Shown here piece by piece: positions 40,814 through 49,120 of a DNA stretch of 64,000 nucleotides. Source of the stretch: Deinococcus grandis (GTDB lineage: Bacteria > Deinococcota > Deinococci > Deinococcales > Deinococcaceae); NCBI RefSeq assembly GCF_001485435.1, contig NZ_BCMS01000003.1:1-64000 (forward strand). Reading direction: 5' to 3'. The notes beneath the pieces were generated by a model that had not been told where the DNA came from, ran no database searches, and saw only the letters and a list, made by a program, of their open reading frames with translations. Numbering within the stretch: the stretch's first letter is position 1; every line of letters begins with the position of its first letter. A program made the translations under genes and the position numbers.

Positions 40814-42229
40814 TCATTGGTCCACCGTGACCGTGGCTGCGCGCCACCGTGCAGCCAGCCGGGGCACACCGACTGGCGCGAGACCCGTGCGGGCTCTGGC
40901 ATCGCCCTGGATGTACAGCTGCGCGCTGACCCCGGTCGGTGCACCGATCAGCGATCCGAACAGGGTTAACGGGGCTGTCACGAGGAACTGATCCGTGATG
41001 ACTGTCGCGTGGGTCCGCACGGTGCGAGTTGTCACGGTCACCCTGGAGGCCTGAATGGACAGTGCGTCCGTGGACAGGTCTGACGTGCAGGAGTCGACTG
41101 AGCAACTGGTCTGCGTGTACGTGAGGTTCCCGTCCACCTTCGCGGCCCCCGTCACGACGAGGCTGAGTGAGCGCGCCACGCTCGGCGCGTCAGGGTTGAC
41201 GGGACGGATCACGACTTCCGACCCTGCGGGCGTGATGCCGATCGCGCCGTTCCACCCTGAAATGAGGGTGGCATTCCGCACGCTTCCTTCACGCAGGGAG
41301 CCATCTGTCGTCCCGAGGTACGTCGTGCAGGAGAAGAACGACACGCAGGCTCGGATGTACTGCTCACCACTCGCCAGGACACCGAGGTCGACGGTGCTGG
41401 CCACGATCGTGAGGCCTGACAGGCTGGGCGTGCTCATCCCGGCCGTCTCTCCCGCCTGACCCACGCTGAGGGTGCCGGTGAGTTCAGCCGGGTGGGCGGG
41501 CGTGGGGAGGATGGACATGACGTTGGTGCGGGTGTCGGCAAGCGTGACTTCAGCGGCGCCGACACAGCCAGCCGTGACGACCTGACAGTTGCTGGTGCTG
41601 AGGGTTCCACTGAGATCCACCGTACCCCGCAGCGTCAGGTGGCCATCGACGTGCGCGTCACCCTGGATGCGGACGCGCGAATCGAGCGTGGTGTCGCCGC
41701 CGCTCAGCAGGGCGTACGCACTGGCAGGGGGCGCACCATAGCGCGCATTGAGTGTGCCTCGGCGAATGGTGGGGCGGCTCGGCGGTCCGGCCACAAGGAG
41801 GAATTCAGCTTCCATGGCCCATAAGTTCGTGCCCGTGCTTTTCAACTGGAGGGTTGGAGCTGTCTGTCCTTCGGGTAGCCCCATACCGCACGCCGTGGAG
41901 GAGAAGTAGATTCGAATCTGGTTGCCGCTCCCGTCCACGTTCCGGGTGCACCACTCATCGACCTGGCGTTGCAATTGGCTCTTGAGGTCTTCAGTCGCAT
42001 GTGAACTCGCGGCCGGAAGGGACCGGAGGAGTGCGCCTGAATTGGCTTCCAGGAGGCGCTGACTGTAGGTCAGGGTGTTCTGTTCCTGGATACGAATGAG
42101 GGTTCCCCGCGCGACCGCGCGTGCGGTCCGGTCACTGGTGTTGGCGGATTGCAGCATGGCGCCGCTGACGGCGGCCAGGATCACAAGGACGATCAGGACC
42201 CAGATGAGGGTAAAGCCTCTCGGTTGCAT
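40814..42229 (-). CDS. Large type IV pilin-like protein without Glu5
   Basis: A 471-residue protein with a prepilin-type start MQPRG/FTLIWVLIVLVILAA. Peptidase cleavage after Gly is expected, but the usual Glu at mature position 5 is Trp, a change seen in some tip minor pilins. The rest is beta-rich with several cysteines (NCQVVTAGC, CVSFFSCTTY, SCSVDSC). It resembles PilX-type minor pilins with a beta-helical passenger. The leaderless promoter signal is 42236-42258. Confidence 0.7.
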   Translation of the reverse strand: MQPRGFTLIWVLIVLVILAAVSGAMLQSANTSDRTARAVARGTLIRIQEQNTLTYSQRLLEANSGALLRSLPAASSHATEDLKSQLQRQVDEWCTRNVDGSGNQIRIYFSSTACGMGLPEGQTAPTLQLKSTGTNLWAMEAEFLLVAGPPSRPTIRRGTLNARYGAPPASAYALLSGGDTTLDSRVRIQGDAHVDGHLTLRGTVDLSGTLSTSNCQVVTAGCVGAAEVTLADTRTNVMSILPTPAHPAELTGTLSVGQAGETAGMSTPSLSGLTIVASTVDLGVLASGEQYIRACVSFFSCTTYLGTTDGSLREGSVRNATLISGWNGAIGITPAGSEVVIRPVNPDAPSVARSLSLVVTGAAKVDGNLTYTQTSCSVDSCTSDLSTDALSIQASRVTVTTRTVRTHATVITDQFLVTAPLTLFGSLIGAPTGVSAQLYIQGDARARTGLAPVGVPRLAARWRAATVTVDQ

Positions 42230-42235
42230 GCCGTC

Positions 42236-42258
42236 AGCGTGGCGTGCGTGGGGGTGGC
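42236..42258 (-). promoter_or_regulatory. Regulon promoter signal before the 40814-42229 gene
   Basis: On the minus strand: GCCACC, 11 bases, CACGCT, six bases, ATG at 42229. Confidence 0.65.
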
Positions 42259-42263
42259 GACAC

Positions 42264-43268
42264 TCACGGCATGGCGTGCTGAGGTGCCGTCGGGCGTGGC
42301 GAGCTGGCCGGGTGCAGCGGGTAGTACGCGACGGGCCAGTTCTGGCTGGTCCGGTGTGTACAGGGTAAGAGATCACGCGGAACGGCCGCGAGGGCCAGGG
42401 CGAGGTGCCGGGCCTCCTGAGCGCCCCATTGGCCCTGGCTGACCGCCTGATAGTGGACGGTTGATCCGTCCGTGGCCCTGCCATCCGGCTGGATGCGCTG
42501 AGTGGTCTGCCAACCCAGTTGCCAGGACGTCGTCCTGGTGAGATAGGTGATACTCCGGAGCGCACCACGCTCCTCCATGGTCTGCTGTATGCCGGGTCGG
42601 GGCAGATCCAGGACGAGGACCACCTCACCGATCGCCGCTTCCGGGTGGGAGAGGTGGACGACAGTGGCGTTGTGATGCCCAGCCGGTACCTGTGCGTCCC
42701 ACAGGATCGGGGTGGTGTGGGCACTCTGGCGGCGGCCGCGGATATCAGTGATCAGCAGCCGCACGTGGGGCGGCAGCATGATCGGCACTGGTGCGGCGTA
42801 CAGACAGGCCTCCAGGCCATCCCAGTAACCATCCTGGGGAACGTGGAGTGGGTACTGCGCCTTCATGTATGCGGCACTGTGAGCATCGCAGTGCGCCGAG
42901 AGGTCGTGCTGGTTCAGGACCTGCTCTGCCGGGCCGTACCACACGCCCTGGGAAGTCAGGATGGGTTGAGAGAGACGGACCTGCGGTCGTCCGCCCGCGC
43001 GATCCACGACCCAGGCGAGACGGGCTGCATCGATGGTCTGTCGGAGCAGCTGCTCAGCCAACGGGGATGCCGTCGGAGAATCGCGCGTCATGAGGTCAGC
43101 CACGGCCGCACCGACGACAGCGCGATAGAGGAGGCCGTTGTGCAGGGTGCTGAGTGCGTACCGCTCCTGTAGATGCAGATTCAGGAGGGCGAGGTCCTGC
43201 TGGCCGGGTTTGGGCGAGAAGGCCGCACTGTTCGGTCGGAGTGTGAGCGTACCCGCAGCGATATCCAT
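42264..43268 (-). CDS. Unknown protein in the pilin region
   Basis: A 334-residue protein, MDIAAGTLTLRPNSAAF and so on, without a signal peptide. It has a helical first third (QERYALSTLHNGLLYRAVVG) and a beta-rich rest (VRLLITDIRGRRQSAHTTPI, then EVVLVLDLPRPGIQQTMEE). No family is recognised. The ATG at 43268 is favoured over a GTG nine bases earlier because the promoter signal (43276-43298) ends seven bases before it. Confidence 0.55.
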   Translation of the reverse strand: MDIAAGTLTLRPNSAAFSPKPGQQDLALLNLHLQERYALSTLHNGLLYRAVVGAAVADLMTRDSPTASPLAEQLLRQTIDAARLAWVVDRAGGRPQVRLSQPILTSQGVWYGPAEQVLNQHDLSAHCDAHSAAYMKAQYPLHVPQDGYWDGLEACLYAAPVPIMLPPHVRLLITDIRGRRQSAHTTPILWDAQVPAGHHNATVVHLSHPEAAIGEVVLVLDLPRPGIQQTMEERGALRSITYLTRTTSWQLGWQTTQRIQPDGRATDGSTVHYQAVSQGQWGAQEARHLALALAAVPRDLLPCTHRTSQNWPVAYYPLHPASSPRPTAPQHAMP

Positions 43269-43275
43269 GGGGTCC

Positions 43276-43298
43276 ACCGTCCCATGCCGGGGGGTGAC
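43276..43298 (-). promoter_or_regulatory. Regulon promoter signal before the 42264-43268 gene
   Basis: On the minus strand: GTCACC, 11 bases, GACGGT, seven bases, ATG at 43268. Confidence 0.65.
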
Positions 43299-43451
43299 GT
43301 GTGCAGGCGTTGAACGGGTGTCAGTTTTGAACTTTCTGATCCACGTATGAACTGAACTCGCAACTGATGGTTCACCACCGAGATATCACTCAAGCAGGAA
43401 GGGCCGGACTGGGTTCACTCAACTGCATTCGGCCTACGCCAGATCCCTGTT

Positions 43452-44324
43452 TCACCGCAGTTTGAGTTTGGCTGCCCGATATTGCACAAACGTAGCACTG
43501 CCTGGTAACACGGTGGCGTCATTGAAGACAGGATCGCTGTAGACGCGCAAGTCCAGATCTGCTGCTCCCGCGGGGGCCTGAGTCAGAGGCAAGGTCGCTG
43601 GGAATGCGGCGACGTTCGACCACTGCTCGTGTACTACCGCTCCCTGCCTGATCAGCCGTGCCGAGACCGTCGTAGCGGCTGGCAGAGTCCCATTGAGCTG
43701 CAGCGCTCGACCCTGCACGGAGCCCCTCACGCCCTGCACCAGGCTGGCCGTAGCGGGCACAATGCCGCCCGTACTGAAGGCTGCTGCGAGGGCTACGTCG
43801 GCGGCTCTCACCTCAATGGTGACCGGCCCGGTCACCGGCAACGTCGACGTGAAAGCACTCATGCTGCCCAACTGGAAGGGCGTGACCTGCAGAGGTTTCC
43901 CAATCACCTGGTCCCCCTTCTTCAGCGTGATGATCATCTTCTCGGGACCTTTTCCACCCGTGGTGCGTGCCCGAACCACAACGAACGGATGCAGGCCTGG
44001 CGCTGACGTGCCGGGCAGGAGTGTGCCCAGGCCGGGCATCACCTCCACACCGTGCGTCCGGACGTTCGCCTGGGCCTGCTTCACGCCCTCCTTTGCGGTG
44101 AGCGTCACGACCGTGCTGGTCGGCGTCAGACGCTTGACGATCAACGCGCCCCCGCTCACCTCGATCACGTCGGGGGCATTGCTGGTCACCGTAGCTGAGC
44201 GACTGTCCAGGATGGTCGTCAGGGGAATACGACGGCCGACTTCGAGACTCTCGGGCAGACGGATCGTGAGGGCGTGTGCGGTGCAGCTCAGGGCCAAAGC
44301 GGCCGCCAGGATATGCTTGTACAT
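43452..44324 (-). CDS. Secreted Ig-like protein
   Basis: A 290-residue protein with a signal peptide (MYKHILAAALALSCTAHA). Beta-sandwich-like domains follow: a bacterial Ig-like stretch (ATVTSNAPDVIEVSGGALIV, then TSTVVTLTAKEGVKQAQANV), then GPVTIEVRAADVALAAAF and later strands. It probably binds a partner at the cell surface. The promoter signal is at 44331-44353 with six bases to the ATG. A clear terminator for the next gene lies just upstream. Confidence 0.65.
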   Translation of the reverse strand: MYKHILAAALALSCTAHALTIRLPESLEVGRRIPLTTILDSRSATVTSNAPDVIEVSGGALIVKRLTPTSTVVTLTAKEGVKQAQANVRTHGVEVMPGLGTLLPGTSAPGLHPFVVVRARTTGGKGPEKMIITLKKGDQVIGKPLQVTPFQLGSMSAFTSTLPVTGPVTIEVRAADVALAAAFSTGGIVPATASLVQGVRGSVQGRALQLNGTLPAATTVSARLIRQGAVVHEQWSNVAAFPATLPLTQAPAGAADLDLRVYSDPVFNDATVLPGSATFVQYRAAKLKLR

Positions 44325-44330
44325 TCCTTG

Positions 44331-44353
44331 ACCGTAGCGAACGTAGGGGTGAC
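44331..44353 (-). promoter_or_regulatory. Regulon promoter signal before the 43452-44324 gene
   Basis: On the minus strand: GTCACC, 11 bases, TACGGT, six bases, ATG at 44324. Spacing is identical to 7380-7402. Confidence 0.7.
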
Positions 44354-44365
44354 CGCAACGAGCAA

Positions 44366-44390
44366 GAAAAAAGGCCCCGCAGCGGGGCCT
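44366..44390 (-). terminator. Intrinsic terminator after the CAP-domain gene
   Basis: On the minus strand GGCCCCGC and GCGGGGCC form a stem followed by TTTTTT. It ends the 44406-45164 transcript just before the next promoter. Confidence 0.85.
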
Positions 44391-44405
44391 CGAAGCGCAA
44401 CACGA

Positions 44406-45164
44406 TTAGTAGAACATCATCGTCCAGCTGTGACCCCACCGGTTTGCGGCGGTGTTCGGTTCAGCGTACGCGTATCCAGCGCCCATAAACTTAGTCGATT
44501 CCCACATCAGGATTTTGCAGTGAGATGGGCTGGCCATCCAATCGCGCAGAGCGGCAGTCGCGTTGGGGCGCGTATATCCAGTTGCCAGCACTTCACCTGG
44601 CGTGATACCCACTGGAGCAAGTCCGTGATCGGCGTAAGCCCTGTTCAGGCGGTCGCCGCGTGTGGCTGCGTAGAAAAATGGCGATTCTGATTGAAGCTCA
44701 ACATGCCCGTCGTAGCCAACCTCAGACAGGTAAGTGCTGTGCTTGCGTGCTGCGTAAGACAGCAGCCCATGGAAGGTAAGAGGCTGGAGGGTGTCCTTTT
44801 TGAAAGTGCCGTCCACACAGCTGCCTGCCGTGAAGTTCTGACCGTTGACTGTCCCCTTGGTACGCAGCTCATTGGTCAGGGTGAGCAGCTCGACTTCCTC
44901 AGCATTCGGACTGATTCGGACTGTACCGGTCACAGTCCCGTCCCCGCTCCCTACAGCAGCGCCGGTCGCTGGAATAAATACCGTTGTGGGAATAGGCGTA
45001 GGCGGAGTGGGTTCCGGGGTTGGAGTTGGCGTTGGGGTCAGGGGCGGCGGTGTGCTGGGTTCAGGAATCGTAGTGTTGGGTGGTGTTGGAGTCGTGGGCG
45101 TTGTTCCTCCACAGGAGGCAAGCAGAGCGCTCAGCACGATGAGGGATGCAGCAAGACGTTTCAT
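44406..45164 (-). CDS. Lipoprotein with CAP/SCP (YkwD-like) domain
   Basis: A 252-residue lipoprotein: lipobox LLASC, then a Pro/Thr-rich spacer (about 25-65), then a CAP domain with FHGLLSYAARKHSTYLSEVG, GYDGHVE, WMASPSHCKILMWESTKFMG and WGHSWTMMFY. CAP proteins are secreted, often of unclear enzymatic role; two conserved His are present. A standard promoter is likely (see 45281-45309), unlike the neighbours that use the shared signal. Confidence 0.8.
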   Translation of the reverse strand: MKRLAASLIVLSALLASCGGTTPTTPTPPNTTIPEPSTPPPLTPTPTPTPEPTPPTPIPTTVFIPATGAAVGSGDGTVTGTVRISPNAEEVELLTLTNELRTKGTVNGQNFTAGSCVDGTFKKDTLQPLTFHGLLSYAARKHSTYLSEVGYDGHVELQSESPFFYAATRGDRLNRAYADHGLAPVGITPGEVLATGYTRPNATAALRDWMASPSHCKILMWESTKFMGAGYAYAEPNTAANRWGHSWTMMFY

Positions 45165-45280
45165 GGTTGCTCCTAGTGGCGGACGTGGCGCCTGAGCGTG
45201 AGGGCAAGAAAGGGGAGGACCTGGCGGTACTCGCGTTTGGGCGTCGTGGGCCACTGGAGTGCCAGCCAAGTCCTCTCTCT

Positions 45281-45309
45281 TAAAGAGCAATACCGCGCGC
45301 CCTTGTCAA
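45281..45309 (-). promoter_or_regulatory. Ordinary -35/-10 promoter for the CAP-domain gene
   Basis: On the minus strand TTGACA, 17 bases, TCTTTA, about 115 bases above the ATG. The -35 is perfect and the -10 moderate. Confidence 0.45.
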
Positions 45310-45328
45310 GCGGTTGTGGTGATCAGTG

Positions 45329-47101
45329 TTAAAAACCGCACGATCCGTCGCCGTGCCCGTCATAGAAGCACTGAGGTGGGCCGCCGCCACCACCGCCGCC
45401 ACCGCCACCGCCACCGGAAGGAGGCGGTTCCGCAGGAGGTGGGGACGCAGGAGGTGGTTCGGTGGGTGGTGGGGATGCGGGAGGCGATGGAGGGTCACCA
45501 GGTAGTACTGGGGGAGGTGGTGTGCTGGGTGGATCACTTGGTTCGATAGCTTCTATGCCGTAGTTCAACGTGACGTATTGCGTTCCACCTGCCGGAAGGT
45601 TCGCAATGACGTTGGTTGTGGCGTACGTCAGCCAATTGCTGCCAGACACGACGTAGTTGCCTGCTGGAAGGCCCGAGAAGGTGACGGTCCCGCTACCTGA
45701 CGTTTGCTTCGATGTCGCGCCGGTTGCCAGGTAGTAGTAGGTGATGTCGGCCATGCCCCCGGTAGGGAGGCCGATCACATTGATGACCAGCGTTCCGCCA
45801 GTCGGCGCGGTGTAGTTCACGGGGAGCGTGACGTTGCCGTTATTGGTGACGGTGATCGAGGAGGGGACGGTCGGTGTGTAGGTGACGCCGCTGATGGTGA
45901 CGGCGGGTGCAGACACGCTGTACGTTCCCGCGGCGACGTCGACGGCCCTGCTGCCGTTCGAGACGCTGATGGTCTGTGCGTCCGGCCCGGTCAGGGTGAT
46001 GGTGCCCTGGCCGCCGGTGGGGAGGCCAGTGACGTTGGCGGTGATGGTGCCCCGGGCTTCGCGGTACGTGGTGGCCATGTAGATCTGGCCCCAGGTGTTC
46101 AGGAGCGTGGCGGGTGACCCGCGGATTTCTGGGACGTACGTGCGGCCGCCCGCGCTGACCTGCCGTGCGGTCATGGCGTACGTGCCGCGCTGGACGGGCT
46201 GGTAGCTCTGGCTGGATGTGGGGCGCTGTCCGTTGACGGCGGCGTCCGGGCCGCTCAGGCTCACGTCGGGTGTGGCGCCGGTGGGGAGGCCGGAGATGGT
46301 GACGTTCAGGCGGCCTTCGTTCGGGGTGATGGCGGCCGATTCGGTGCATCCCAGCATGCGGCGGATCCTAGACACCTGGAGGGGGACAGCGGCTGCGCGA
46401 TCAGCTCGGGGATCGACACTGACGGGAACGAGGCCGACGAGTGTGCCGGCGGCTACGCGGTTCGCAGGAGCGCCTGCTGGATCGCGGATGAGGCGGCCGG
46501 ACGGGGTCTCCTCGTACAGGTACGAGAACGAGACGCCTTCACTGCTGCCCAGGCTGCTCGTGACGCCGTTGGTGGTGCGGCGGATGGTGCCGTCCTGGAG
46601 GGCCAGGGTGAGCGTGCGCGCCGGGTAGGCCACGACCGTGCCGGTGGTCGGTAGGCCCGGCTGGCAGTCGAGCGTGAATACGCCCGTGCTCGGCATGGCT
46701 GTCACGGTTGCGACCTTGCTGATGCCGGATGAGGTGACGAGCAGGACCTGACTGCCTACGGTGGCCCGCAGGCCGGGCACGTAGATGGTCGAGGCCGTGG
46801 CGAAGTCGCGCTGGAGGGGCACAGTAGTTGAAGCGCCTGTCGTGAACACGGCGGTGAGTGTGGAACTGGTGCCCGTGGCGAAGCCGGCGAAGCCCCCATC
46901 GTTGAATTGCTCGACGAGGATCTGGGTGACGGCACTCACGCGGGTCGTGGCGCGCACTGTTTGGGCCTGTTCGGCGGAGGCACTGGTCGCGCGAGGGAGG
47001 ATGGCGGCGACGAAGCCCACGACCAGGACTGCGATCGTGACGGCAACCAGGACCTCGATGAGGGTGAAGCCGCGTGTGGGTGGGGGGGTGGATTTGATCA
47101 T
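45329..47101 (-). CDS. Very large PilW-like prepilin with repeats and poly-Gly tail
   Basis: A 590-residue protein. Its prepilin start is MIKSTPPPTRG/FTLIEVLVA with Glu5 present. From about 265 there are repeats around GLPTG (SGLPTGATPDVSLSGPDA, VTGLPTGGQGTITLTGPDAQ, VIGLPTGGMADITYY). The tail is Pro-rich, then a run of 12 Gly and QCFYDGHGDGSCGF. The repeats look like surface beta domains, so this is probably a pilus-tip adhesin or a presenter of a large head. It is the last gene of the pilin operon starting at 48363. Confidence 0.75.
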   Translation of the reverse strand: MIKSTPPPTRGFTLIEVLVAVTIAVLVVGFVAAILPRATSASAEQAQTVRATTRVSAVTQILVEQFNDGGFAGFATGTSSTLTAVFTTGASTTVPLQRDFATASTIYVPGLRATVGSQVLLVTSSGISKVATVTAMPSTGVFTLDCQPGLPTTGTVVAYPARTLTLALQDGTIRRTTNGVTSSLGSSEGVSFSYLYEETPSGRLIRDPAGAPANRVAAGTLVGLVPVSVDPRADRAAAVPLQVSRIRRMLGCTESAAITPNEGRLNVTISGLPTGATPDVSLSGPDAAVNGQRPTSSQSYQPVQRGTYAMTARQVSAGGRTYVPEIRGSPATLLNTWGQIYMATTYREARGTITANVTGLPTGGQGTITLTGPDAQTISVSNGSRAVDVAAGTYSVSAPAVTISGVTYTPTVPSSITVTNNGNVTLPVNYTAPTGGTLVINVIGLPTGGMADITYYYLATGATSKQTSGSGTVTFSGLPAGNYVVSGSNWLTYATTNVIANLPAGGTQYVTLNYGIEAIEPSDPPSTPPPPVLPGDPPSPPASPPPTEPPPASPPPAEPPPSGGGGGGGGGGGGPPQCFYDGHGDGSCGF

Positions 47102-47195
47102 GATGACTCCTCAGGTGGTGTGACGGGGGCCGGACGGTGGCTGGGGGGACCAGTGATAAACGGTGGCACCCATCTGCGACGGGTGTGGGGGTGGG

Positions 47196-47594
47196 TCACG
47201 GGGTGCCGCCTGGGACAGTGACGACCTCGCTGATGGCGATACCGGGTCCTCGAATGGAAATCCGGACTCGGGGTGGGTTGCCGCCTTGGGGTACGACGTC
47301 ACCGGTCAGGGCTGCGGAGAGATCGTTCCGTCGGCCCGCGCTCTGGGCGAGCAGGCGGAGTTCGTCCGAGGTAAGGGTGCGGGCCTGGGTGTACTGCGTG
47401 TTGCCACGCTGGGCAGCCTGAGCGGCGCCGTTCAGGGCATCGGCGGCGAAGTTCGTAAGTTGCCCGGTTGCAACGACTCGAGCGGATTGCGCGGCCACTG
47501 CGGCGAACGCGGTGAGCGCGAGGAGGAGGAGGAGTGTGCCGACCAGGGCTTCGACGAGGGTGAGCCCGGACGTTCTGTGCGCGTGATGCCGCAT
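47196..47594 (-). CDS. PilV/GspI-like minor pilin
   Basis: A 132-residue protein starting MRHHAHRTSG/LTLVEALVGT with Glu5 and a long hydrophobic helix (LLLLLALTAFAAVAAQSA). It has a short soluble part, typical of minor pseudopilins. The ATG at 47594 overlaps the previous gene's TGA by one base. It is second to last in the operon. Confidence 0.75.
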   Translation of the reverse strand: MRHHAHRTSGLTLVEALVGTLLLLLALTAFAAVAAQSARVVATGQLTNFAADALNGAAQAAQRGNTQYTQARTLTSDELRLLAQSAGRRNDLSAALTGDVVPQGGNPPRVRISIRGPGIAISEVVTVPGGTP

Positions 47595-47989
47595 CAGCAC
47601 ATCCCTGCTGCACTGGTGCCGTACATGGTGAGGCTGTACCGGCTGCACGTTCCGTTGGGCAGCGTGAGCGTGACGGTGCCTGTCGTGGAGCCGCTGGGCT
47701 GGATGGTAATGGTGCCGGCCGTCTGTGCCGGGGCGAAGGAGACGCGTTCTGTGCCGTCGACGGTGGTCACGGTGAGCTCCCGGGCCGTCCCGGCGAGGGT
47801 GACGGCGGTGCGTTCGGCCATGGCCTGCCCGTGAGCACTTTCCAGGGCGGCCATGAACCGGCTCGGCAGGCCGTCCAGGGTGACGTCCTGGTTCTGCTTG
47901 GGCATGGCCGTGACGCCGATCGCGGTGAGGATGGCCGTGATGGCGATGACGACCAGGATCTCGGCCATGCTGAATCCGGCGCGGTTCAC
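47594..47989 (-). CDS. FimT/GspH-like minor pilin
   Basis: A 131-residue protein starting (GTG) MNRAG/FSMAEILVVIAITAIL, with a prepilin cleavage site and Glu5. A GspH-like beta part follows (TVTTVDGTERVSFAPAQTAG, then CSRYSLTMYGTSAAGMC), a common minor pilin ending. The GTG overlaps the preceding TGA (GTGA). Confidence 0.8.
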   Translation of the reverse strand: MNRAGFSMAEILVVIAITAILTAIGVTAMPKQNQDVTLDGLPSRFMAALESAHGQAMAERTAVTLAGTARELTVTTVDGTERVSFAPAQTAGTITIQPSGSTTGTVTLTLPNGTCSRYSLTMYGTSAAGMC

Positions 47990-48363
47990 GGCGCACTCGC
48001 GGTGGAGCCGTCGGCGAGAGTAACGGTGACCCGGTACGTGCGTTGCGTCTCTGACACGGCGACGCAGGAGGTGCCGCGGGGGGCATCTGACCAGCCGTTT
48101 CCACCATTTGGGGTCGTCACGCCGTTCGCGGTGATGTCGCGCGCCGACGTGCAGGTCACGGTCCCCCAAGTGGCCGTGGTCAGCTGAGGGTTGCCTGCCA
48201 GTGTCGTGTTCAGGGCGAGGCGGACAGCCTGGGCGTGGAGGGTGGCGGCCCTGCGGTCGGTGTCGTTTATCGCGCCCGCGTAGCTGGGCAGCAGCAGGGC
48301 GGCGAGGACCGCGATGATGGCGATCACCACCAGTAACTCGATCAGTGTGAATCCTTGGCGCAT
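47986..48363 (-). CDS. PilA/ComGC-like major-type pilin
   Basis: A 125-residue protein starting MRQG/FTLIELLVVIAIIAVLA, a classic type IV prepilin start with short leader. Two cysteines (CTSARDITANGVTTPN, then TSCVAV) probably make the usual C-terminal disulfide loop. It is the first gene of the pilin operon; the leaderless promoter signal is at 48370-48392. Confidence 0.85.
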   Translation of the reverse strand: MRQGFTLIELLVVIAIIAVLAALLLPSYAGAINDTDRRAATLHAQAVRLALNTTLAGNPQLTTATWGTVTCTSARDITANGVTTPNGGNGWSDAPRGTSCVAVSETQRTYRVTVTLADGSTASAP

Positions 48364-48369
48364 ACCTGC

Positions 48370-48392
48370 AGCGTGATGTGCGTGGGGGTGAC
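48370..48392 (-). promoter_or_regulatory. Regulon promoter signal before the pilin operon
   Basis: On the minus strand: GTCACC, 11 bases, CACGCT, six bases, ATG at 48363. Confidence 0.7.
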
Positions 48393-48766
48393 GACACCGT
48401 TGCCCCCGTAGGGGGGGAGGGGGTATTCAGGGGACAACAGTGGAAACCCCCTGGGATCAATGCTTGGTCGAGTGTGTTGGCGGTTCTCGGTCTGGGCAAC
48501 GGCGCACACGCGGGTCTGCACGGCCTGAGGCGGACCCTTGGTCATGGATAGGACTCTGCGGGCAACCCGTTGTACTAAATGACTGGTCCAGAACCGTGTG
48601 TGCGACGCGGTGGGCCTGTGCCATGAACGGCAGGGCGACCAACTCGACAACTGCGTGCCCTTTCTGGATGAAGTTTTCTTATGTTTTAAAAGCATTTAAA
48701 AATATAAGAAGATCTTCTTCTAGGCATTGCGGAAAATCTCGCCTCAGACGACAAAAAACAATTTTT
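48393..48766. other. Gene-free region ending in an AT-rich tract
   Basis: No convincing gene. From about 48668 to 48722 the sequence is AT-rich (GTTTTCTTATGTTTTAAAAG, then AAAAATATAAGAAG), directly beside the iterons, as expected for an origin unwinding element. Confidence 0.6.
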
Positions 48767-49052
48767 TCACCCAAAGAGTCGGAGGTAATTCACCCAAAGA
48801 GTCGGTGGTGGATTTCGGCAATTCACTCAAAGAGTCGGAGGCAGGCAGTCCAGAACTCACCCAAAGAGTCGGAGGTAATTCACCCAAAGAGTCGGTGGTG
48901 GATTTCGGCAATTCACCCAAAGAGTCGGAGGCAGGCAGTCCAGAACTCACCCAAAGAGTCGGAGGTAATTCACCCAAAGAGTCGGTGGTGGATTTCGGCA
49001 ATTCACCCAAAGAGTCGGAGGCAGGCAGTCCAGAACTCACCCAAAGAGTCGG
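48767..49052. repeat. Replication origin iterons, ten copies
   Basis: The 15-mer CACCCAAAGAGTCGG starts at 48768, 48791, 48824 (one change, CACTC), 48858, 48881, 48914, 48948, 48971, 49004 and 49038. Steps of 23, 33 and 34 bases repeat three times, giving a 90-base unit of three iterons. The array lies just downstream of the RepA gene and next to an AT-rich tract, the usual layout of an iteron-controlled plasmid origin bound by RepA. Confidence 0.9.
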
Positions 49053-49120
49053 AGGTGATTGAACGAAAAAGCGGAGGGATTTCCCTCCACTCCTGGTGTT
49101 CTATCAGCTGAGTAAACAGA

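Noticed and set aside
43181..43393. A 70-codon minus-strand frame upstream of the 42264-43268 gene
   Set aside because: It overlaps the promoter signal and start of that gene, and only its first part looks faintly protein-like.
48767..49052. Regular repeats resembling a CRISPR array
   Set aside because: The spacers are themselves repeated and only 8-19 bases long, no cas genes are present, and the array sits beside a plasmid initiator gene; they are iterons.
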